A stretch of 5,516 nt of DNA from assembly GCA_003520425.1 (NCBI GenBank), contig DOUU01000046.1:444-5959 (forward strand), read 5' to 3'. The notes under the pieces are model-generated. The model was not told where the DNA came from. It did no database searches and saw nothing but the letters and a program-made list of their open reading frames with translations. Of this stretch, positions 1 through 4,307 are shown piece by piece (position 1 is the first letter of the stretch; every line of letters starts with the position of its first letter). The DNA is from Deltaproteobacteria bacterium. GTDB taxonomy: Bacteria > Myxococcota_A > UBA9160. A program made the position numbers and the translations under genes.

Positions 1-1500
1 GAAGCGCGGCGCGAGCCCGCCGCGAGCAAGCGTGCGCTGCGCCGAGTCGCGCAGGAGTTCCCCGGTCGCGCGCAGATAGGCTTGCAAATCGTCCGGCCCC
101 GGCACCCACCGGTTCAGCTGGGACGCGAGCTCGGCCGAGTCCTGCGCGGCTGCCGACTCGACCAGGCTCCAGGGCACCACCAGCCGCTGCTCACTTTGAT
201 CTGGCGAGGGGGAAGGGATCTTCTCCTTGGGTGGCTCGGCTGGCGGCGGCTCGCCCTTGGGGCTCACCGCTTCGCCTTCCCCGCCGTCTTCGACCGCAGG
301 ATTGGCTTGCGGCGGTTCGATCGGGGCACCGAAACCAAAGATCGCACGCAGCTCCGTGTCGACCTGGGTGTGGTAGGCGAGCGGGTCCTCGGGCCGGCTC
401 GGAGCAATGACGCGCGCCAGGCGGCGCAGCCCATTCTGCGAGATCTCAAGCCCGACCTCGGGTCCGAGCCGGTCGAGGGCGGCGAGCGCATCGCCCGAGG
501 CAAGAAAACCGAAATAGCGAAGAGCGGTCTCTCCCGGGAGTTTCCCGGACTGCTTGCGCATCACGGGGGCAAGGCGCGTCCAGGTCGACACGAAGAGGCG
601 GCGCACGGGATCCTGGCCTTGGGGCAGCGCTGGAGCGGCTTGCGGCTCGGTGGTTTCAAGCTGCTCGATCAGCTCTTCACGCGCGTCGAGCAAGACGTCA
701 AGCAGCTCTTGCCGTGCCTCCTTGGTGGCTGCATCGGAGCCGGCGGCCTTGACCACGTAGGTGAGGAAGGCATCCCAGCGCTCCAAAGAGGCACGCAGCT
801 CGAGGCGCTCTGCATCGGTGAGGGGCGCTTCCGTGGCCGGCTTCGCGGGTGCGGCGAGCGGGGGGACATCGAAGCGCAGCGTGGCCACGAGTGCCGTATC
901 GCTGACACGCGCCGCCGCAAGCGCGACGGAGTCAAGAATGTGCTGCGTGCGCGCTGCATCGTCGCTCGGGAGCACGAGGGGAAGGATGCTGCGCAGGTCC
1001 GAGACGGGGGCCTCAAGGTCGATCTGGAAGGTCGCGAGGCGAGGATGCACGTAGTCCTTCACCCAGTTCCACAGGACGCCGGTGGCACCGAGCTTGCGGC
1101 CGGAGGCCTCGAACACATTGGAGTCCACGATGCGGAAGCGGACGGTGGCCGATCCAGGCATGAGCACGGGTTCAAGCCAAAGCTCGATCGTGTTCTTCCG
1201 CTCGATCGGGAGAGCGCAGGCGCCTGCAATCGGAGTTCCGAAGCGCGCGTCGCTTGCGGTCAGAATGCGCAGGCGACCCTCACGACCATAGACCCGTGGC
1301 TGCGAAAGGGTGAGATGGTTGCAGCCGATCTCGTCGCGCCAGACCTCCGCAGTCTGGCCGGGATCCGAGTAGACCTGCTGCAAGAGCAGCTGCCGCACGA
1401 AGGCGAAGTCGATCTCGAGGGGAACGTCGAGCTCGGTCGCGGACGCGCAGAGCGGTGCCGCGAGGAGCAGGGCCAAGAGGCCAAGGCGCAGCGTCCTCAC
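1..1500 (-). CDS. Secreted protein of unknown function, C-terminus cut by the window edge
   Basis: A GTG-started frame stays open for 500 codons and leaves the window without a stop. The start is supported by the GTGA overlap with the stop of the upstream PLP-enzyme gene and by a signal peptide right after it: basic VRTLR, a Leu/Ala core, then a cleavage-like CASA-T at about residues 18-22. There is no proper lipobox, so a periplasmic or secreted protein is more likely than a lipoprotein. Residues 22-215 look like a beta-rich domain with two cysteines (C60, C95) that could form a disulfide. Residues 225-385 are helical and charged, with a WDAFLTYVV segment near 242. A Pro/Glu-rich linker at about 391-437 leads to a second helical part (442-500), so another domain probably lies beyond the edge. 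I do not recognise the family with confidence. A cell-envelope role, perhaps with a murein-acting C-terminal domain, is a guess. It is the last visible gene of the minus-strand unit. Confidence 0.8.
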   Translation of the reverse strand, partial: MRTLRLGLLALLLAAPLCASATELDVPLEIDFAFVRQLLLQQVYSDPGQTAEVWRDEIGCNHLTLSQPRVYGREGRLRILTASDARFGTPIAGACALPIERKNTIELWLEPVLMPGSATVRFRIVDSNVFEASGRKLGATGVLWNWVKDYVHPRLATFQIDLEAPVSDLRSILPLVLPSDDAARTQHILDSVALAAARVSDTALVATLRFDVPPLAAPAKPATEAPLTDAERLELRASLERWDAFLTYVVKAAGSDAATKEARQELLDVLLDAREELIEQLETTEPQAAPALPQGQDPVRRLFVSTWTRLAPVMRKQSGKLPGETALRYFGFLASGDALAALDRLGPEVGLEISQNGLRRLARVIAPSRPEDPLAYHTQVDTELRAIFGFGAPIEPPQANPAVEDGGEGEAVSPKGEPPPAEPPKEKIPSPSPDQSEQRLVVPWSLVESAAAQDSAELASQLNRWVPGPDDLQAYLRATGELLRDSAQRTLARGGLAPRF

Positions 1501-2504
1501 CAGCCGCGGAGATCGACGGGCCAGGTCTCGAGGACATCGTCGCCGGCGACGAGATGCATGCGCTCGTGGTAGGCGACGGTCGGGTCCACGTGCGCGGGCA
1601 GCACACGGATCCGGTCGCCGGCGCGGACGGGGCGCTCGGGCTTGAAGGTGATGTGTTCGTCGGAGCAAAACCACACCTGCGCTCCCTCGATCGAGGGATT
1701 GCCATGATCCATGCCGAGGGCCTTGAGACCGCAGTCCGCGACCGCATAGCCCGGTGAGACGGAAACGACTGTGGCCAGCACACAGAGGGCCTGTCGGAAC
1801 GGAAGATCAAGCTTCGCGTATGCGGTGTCCATCAGCACGTAGGAGCCGGCCTGAATCTCGGTCGCGAAGGGGTTGATGTCGTAGCTGCCGGTGCCTCCCG
1901 CGGAGATCACGGTGCCCCCTGTTCTGCCGTGGGCGTCAAGCAGCTTGCGCATCGACTCCTCCACAACCCGTACGCGCTTCTCACGGTCCGTGAGGGCCAT
2001 GGCATGGCCCTCATAGCCCATCACCCCCCTCACACGCAGCCCACGCGCGCGGGCGCGGTCCGCCAAACGGCCGGCATCCTCGGGTGCACAGCCGCAGCGC
2101 GGGAGCCCCACGTTGACGTCGATCAAGACCTCGGGCACTCCCGCACGCGCCGCGGCCTCGATGGTGGGTTCAGAGTCGACTGCCACCGTCACGCGAGCGC
2201 CTGCTGCAAGGACAGGGCTCAGGCGTCGTGCATCCACCACTTCGTTTGCGAGCAGCAGGTCGTCGCCGAGACCGGCGGCCGCCATCTGCTCGATCTCGCG
2301 CACAGTGGCGCAGGTAAAGCTCGCGTGGCCCGCGCGGGCCTGGCGCCTCGCGATGGCCGTACACTTGTGTGCTTTGACGTGAGGCCGCAGCCTTGGACCC
2401 GGAAGCGCTGCAGCCATCACCGAGAGATTGTGCTCGAAGGCCTGGGAGTCGACGAGGAGGGCCGGGGTTCCGAGGCTGCTGACCCGTGCCGCGTCTCCGG
2501 TCAC
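1497..2504 (-). CDS. Fold-type III PLP enzyme, D-threonine aldolase / D-serine dehydratase-like
   Basis: This is a cytosolic enzyme with an alanine-racemase-type barrel and a C-terminal D-serine dehydratase-like domain. Relatives cleave D-threonine and other D-beta-hydroxy amino acids to glycine plus an aldehyde, or dehydrate D-serine or D-3-hydroxyaspartate. Numbering is for a 335-residue protein from GTG 2504. LGTPALLVD (11-19) is the usual N-terminal strand. RPHVKAHKC (40-48) carries the probable PLP lysine, K44. DVNVGLPRCG (129-138), GYEGH (163-167), the phosphate-binding-type SAGGTGSYD (201-209) and DCGLKALGMD (257-266) follow. PAHVDPTV near the C-terminus holds a His-x-Asp pair (H305, D307). 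D-threonine aldolases have His/Asp at this metal site, whereas D-serine dehydratases have His/Cys, so aldolase is slightly favoured. The start at 2504 gives a four-base GTGA overlap with the upstream gene. An in-frame GTG at 2531 would add nine residues and lacks a clear ribosome binding site. Substrate is uncertain; family assignment is firm. Confidence 0.9.
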   Translation of the reverse strand: MTGDAARVSSLGTPALLVDSQAFEHNLSVMAAALPGPRLRPHVKAHKCTAIARRQARAGHASFTCATVREIEQMAAAGLGDDLLLANEVVDARRLSPVLAAGARVTVAVDSEPTIEAAARAGVPEVLIDVNVGLPRCGCAPEDAGRLADRARARGLRVRGVMGYEGHAMALTDREKRVRVVEESMRKLLDAHGRTGGTVISAGGTGSYDINPFATEIQAGSYVLMDTAYAKLDLPFRQALCVLATVVSVSPGYAVADCGLKALGMDHGNPSIEGAQVWFCSDEHITFKPERPVRAGDRIRVLPAHVDPTVAYHERMHLVAGDDVLETWPVDLRGW

Positions 2505-3211
2505 TCTCGGGCGTCCATGCAGGCCCGGCACAGCACGAGCCCGCTGACACCACTTTGTGTTAGTCCAAGATAGGCACGGTCGCCCCGGACCAGAAGCCGC
2601 TCGCAGTCCGCGCAGGACTGGGGCCGGTTCATCACAAGGGGTTGCCAGCCCAGAACCTGGGAGAAGTCGGGACGCCCCCCGGGCGAGGGCGCGCCGCCCG
2701 AGTCGGCGGGCCGCTCCGGCGGCGTCTCGCCCTCCCGGGCCGGGGAACTGGGCGCTCCCAGTCCGTCCTCCGGGTCCTTTTTCGGAGATGCGGGGGAAGG
2801 CTCCTCCCAGGGCTTCTCCCAGGCCGCTTCATCCCGCTCGCCCCCGGCTGCCTCCTCACCCTCGCGTTCGCGGGCCCGGGGCCGGGCCCAGCGATGCCGT
2901 CGGGCGCCGGGCGAGCCGCGTCCCACCTCGGTTGCCACGTCTTCGAGCCAGGTCCCGAGATTGTCCGTCACGGACTCCACGACGCTGAAGGTCTCTTCGA
3001 GCACATTGCGGACGAGGTTCGAAACGGGGACCCGCAGATCCTCCGCGACCCGCCGGATGTCCTCGGCGAGTTGTTCAGAGATCCGGGTGTGCAAGACACG
3101 CTCCTTGCGACCACGTTCGCGAAATCCGCTCTCTTCGCTGCTCTCGCCCGCGTTTTTTCCGGACGGATCGGCTCCGCAGGACTCGCCTCGTTTGTTCTCA
3201 GAGTTCTCCAT
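2501..3211 (-). CDS. Ribbon-helix-helix DNA-binding protein with C-terminal zinc ribbon
   Basis: The product has 236 residues from ATG 3211. A polar Ser/Glu/Asn/Lys-rich tail (1-36) precedes a ribbon-helix-helix domain of the CopG/Arc/MetJ type at about 37-75. This comprises a strand (ERVLHTRI), helix A (SEQLAEDIRRVAEDLR), the turn VPVSN, and helix B (LVRNVLEETF). A further helix runs to about 97. Residues 100-180 are a disordered-looking linker rich in Arg, Glu, Pro and Gly. The C-terminus has two CxxC pairs, C200/C203 and C228/C231, spaced as in a small zinc ribbon. It is most likely a transcriptional regulator or other dimeric DNA-binding protein. A palindrome lies 9 bases upstream of the ATG, suggesting autoregulation. 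An in-frame TTG at 3247 would place that palindrome inside the coding region, so ATG is preferred. A TTG at 3094 with a good Shine-Dalgarno is a possible shorter start that would trim the first strand. It overlaps the next gene by four bases (GTGA). Confidence 0.85.
   Translation of the reverse strand: MENSENKRGESCGADPSGKNAGESSEESGFRERGRKERVLHTRISEQLAEDIRRVAEDLRVPVSNLVRNVLEETFSVVESVTDNLGTWLEDVATEVGRGSPGARRHRWARPRAREREGEEAAGGERDEAAWEKPWEEPSPASPKKDPEDGLGAPSSPAREGETPPERPADSGGAPSPGGRPDFSQVLGWQPLVMNRPQSCADCERLLVRGDRAYLGLTQSGVSGLVLCRACMDARE
3101..3106 (-). promoter_or_regulatory. Strong internal Shine-Dalgarno (AAGGAG) before an in-frame TTG
   Basis: On the minus strand AAGGAG sits six bases before TTG 3094, which is codon 40 of the ribbon-helix-helix gene. 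The annotated ATG at 3211 has no visible Shine-Dalgarno, so this motif could drive a shorter product beginning just inside the first beta-strand. It could equally be coincidental coding sequence for Lys-Glu. Confidence 0.3.
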
Positions 3212-3218
3212 GGAACAC

Positions 3219-3247
3219 TGTGTATCACGTTGTGATACATCAGCCAA
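3219..3247 (-). promoter_or_regulatory. Possible weak promoter overlapping the palindrome
   Basis: On the minus strand TTGGCT (3247-3242) and TACACA (3224-3219) are 17 bases apart, matching 4/6 and 3/6 positions of the -35 and -10 consensus. Transcription would start at or within a base or two of ATG 3211, giving a nearly leaderless message, which would agree with the absence of a Shine-Dalgarno there. The palindrome would cover the spacer and -10. The match is weak. Confidence 0.22.
3221..3239. promoter_or_regulatory. Palindromic operator candidate upstream of the RHH gene
   Basis: TGTATCACGTTGTGATACA is an inverted repeat with eight-base arms (TGTATCAC / GTGATACA) and a three-base centre, with no mismatch in the arms. 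It lies in the 42-base gap between the stop of the Nmad3-like gene (3254) and the ATG of the ribbon-helix-helix gene (3211). It stands out as AT-rich in very GC-rich surroundings. The arms are not GC-rich and no T-run follows on either strand, so it does not look like a rho-independent terminator. A dimeric regulator site is the natural reading. The adjacent RHH protein is the first candidate ligand, by inference from position. Confidence 0.6.
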
Positions 3248-3253
3248 GCTATT

Positions 3254-4135
3254 TTAGCGTCCGGCCCCGGCCCGGATGAGCTCGTACAGCCAGTCGGCTG
3301 CCCCGGCCGGATCGGGGGTTTGGTCGAGGTCGATCACGAACTCCTGCCCGCGGCCCACCGTGCGGAGGAGCCACCCGCCATGAGTGCAGGTCCAGCGCCC
3401 TGGGTCCGCATGGTGACTGAGGAGGGGAGCCCGCCCGCAGGTGTGCATCCATTCGGGCAGCTTCCACACGCCTCGCGGGACGGCGCCGGGTCGCGCGGTA
3501 AGGCACAGGCGCGGGTTGAAGTGAGGGAAGAGGCCGGCTCCCGGCAACCTTCTCGCGTCTGCAGAGGCACCGCGGGCGACGAGGTGATCTGCTGCCAGGT
3601 AGAGCATGTTGCCAGCCCCCCGCCCCCCCGAGAAATGCGGGTGGCGTCGGGCCCATCCCAGATCCCTCGGCCCCAGTTCAGCCACCGACACCACCTCACC
3701 CACTTTGAGCCAGCCGAAGAGGGAGTGGAGGTCGGGCGCGTGACGGGCATAGCGGAGGCGACTGTCCTCGCGCACGCAGCGGCGAAACCAGCCGAAGAAC
3801 AGGAATAGATCGCCGGGCCGGACACCTTGGCGCGCGAGATGACTTTGCGCGGCGCCGGCCTGTCCGAAGACCGGCCGCCAATCCCGCGCTCGAGGGAGCG
3901 CGTTCGCATCGAGGTCGGGGTCGAGGTGGGCGAAGGTGCACGCGCGAACCCGACCTCGGGTCAGTTCTTCGACGGTGCGCCCGAGGCACCCGCGGGCCGT
4001 CTCCACGTCCGAATAGCGGGTCGGTGAGCGCGGATCGGGGATTGGAAGCGAGCAGAGCGCACCGCCCGGCAGGATCGGGCTGGCAGTGCCCCCGGCGCTT
4101 GCATCGAAGCCCTTGCGGCTCAGGATCAAGCGCAC
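3254..4135 (-). CDS. Nmad3-like protein (nucleotide modification associated domain 3)
   Basis: The product has 293 residues. From memory its motif series matches the family named nucleotide modification associated domain 3, a domain predicted computationally from links to modified-nucleotide systems and without a biochemically defined reaction that I know of. Visible landmarks are SRKGFDASAGG (6-16) at the very N-terminus, SLPIPD (29-34), HLDPDLD (70-76), WRPVFGQAGAAQSHL (86-100), GDLFLFFGWFR (108-118), LFGWLKVGEV (139-148), HPHF (165-168) and GRGQEFVID (261-269). Conserved-looking charged residues (K8, D11, H70, D72, D74) and aromatic patches suggest a folded, possibly catalytic or nucleotide-binding domain that spans the full length. 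No signal peptide or membrane segment is seen, so it is probably cytosolic. The GTG start is preceded by GAGGAG at 11 bases, and an in-frame TAA lies further upstream with no other start between. It is the first gene of the minus-strand unit. The gene is certain, the family name is likely and the function is unknown. Confidence 0.8.
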   Translation of the reverse strand: MRLILSRKGFDASAGGTASPILPGGALCSLPIPDPRSPTRYSDVETARGCLGRTVEELTRGRVRACTFAHLDPDLDANALPRARDWRPVFGQAGAAQSHLARQGVRPGDLFLFFGWFRRCVREDSRLRYARHAPDLHSLFGWLKVGEVVSVAELGPRDLGWARRHPHFSGGRGAGNMLYLAADHLVARGASADARRLPGAGLFPHFNPRLCLTARPGAVPRGVWKLPEWMHTCGRAPLLSHHADPGRWTCTHGGWLLRTVGRGQEFVIDLDQTPDPAGAADWLYELIRAGAGR

Positions 4136-4146
4136 GGGTCCGGGGT

Positions 4147-4152
4147 CTCCTC
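4147..4152 (-). promoter_or_regulatory. Ribosome binding site of the Nmad3-like gene
   Basis: GAGGAG on the minus strand lies 11 bases before GTG 4135. The spacing is slightly long, but this is the only purine-rich motif there. It supports the GTG start, the only usable start after the upstream in-frame TAA. Confidence 0.5.
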
Positions 4153-4160
4153 TCTGGCGT

Positions 4161-4192
4161 GCTTCGCCTTATCCTACCGTGGCTTGCGAAGC
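4161..4192. repeat. Inverted repeat GCTTCGC / GCGAAGC in the divergent promoter region
   Basis: GCTTCGC (4161-4167) and GCGAAGC (4186-4192) form a perfect seven-base dyad with an 18-base centre. The centre contains TAGGAT on the minus strand (4176-4171), a 4/6 match to a -10 box for the Nmad3-like gene, but no convincing -35 is seen. The dyad may be an operator or chance in GC-rich DNA. Confidence 0.35.
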
Positions 4193-4208
4193 GGCTGGCC
4201 CGGCTCCC

Positions 4209-4258
4209 CCCTGTCTGGCTGCGCGAATGGGGCCCCGGCGCGGTCGGGACAGACAGGG
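4209..4258. repeat. Long inverted repeat CCCTGTCTG / CAGACAGGG upstream of the oxidoreductase gene
   Basis: CCCTGTCTG (4209-4217) and CAGACAGGG (4250-4258) are perfect nine-base complements separated by 32 bases. The interval contains GGGGCCCC (4229-4236), itself a palindrome, flanked by CGCG on both sides. A nested stem-loop in the 5' leader of the plus-strand gene, or a pair of regulator half-sites, is possible. A T5 run occurs at 4275-4279 but is 16 bases past the stem, too far for a standard terminator. The remainder of the 172-base region 4136-4307 shows no gene and no clear promoter. Confidence 0.4.
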
Positions 4259-4294
4259 AACGGCTTCGACTCCCTTTTTCGGCCCCCGAACCCC

Positions 4295-4301
4295 GAAGAG
4301 G
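4295..4301 (+). promoter_or_regulatory. Ribosome binding site of the LLM oxidoreductase gene
   Basis: GAAGAGG lies six bases before GTG 4308. It decides this start, which also gives the canonical KFGLYGINVG beginning of the LLM oxidoreductase family. Confidence 0.6.
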
Positions 4302-4307
4302 CACCCC

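Noticed and set aside
82..1572. Open plus-strand frame of 496 codons
   Set aside because: It lies antisense to the secreted-protein gene, which has a signal peptide, sensible codon use and a coupled start. The plus-strand translation is Arg/Gly-rich without recognisable motifs, as expected for a GC-rich shadow frame.
2642..3235. Plus-strand frame opposite the RHH gene
   Set aside because: It is a Pro/Arg/Gly-rich antisense frame. The minus-strand frame has an RHH domain and zinc-ribbon cysteines.
3221..3239. Palindrome considered as a rho-independent terminator after the Nmad3-like gene
   Set aside because: The arms are AT-rich, there is no T-run after the stem on either strand, and the position is directly before a start codon.
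3251..3256. TAAAAT on the minus strand as a -10 box
   Set aside because: It overlaps the TAA stop of the Nmad3-like gene and has no -35-like sequence at any usual spacing in the GC-rich stretch upstream.
4209..4279. Nine-base dyad followed by T5 considered as a terminator
   Set aside because: The T-run is 16 bases beyond the stem, and no plus-strand gene precedes it to be terminated.
4284..4297. Tandem CCCCGAA repeat before the oxidoreductase start
   Set aside because: Only two copies of seven bases occur in GC-rich DNA. This is too little to call a repeat element or iteron.
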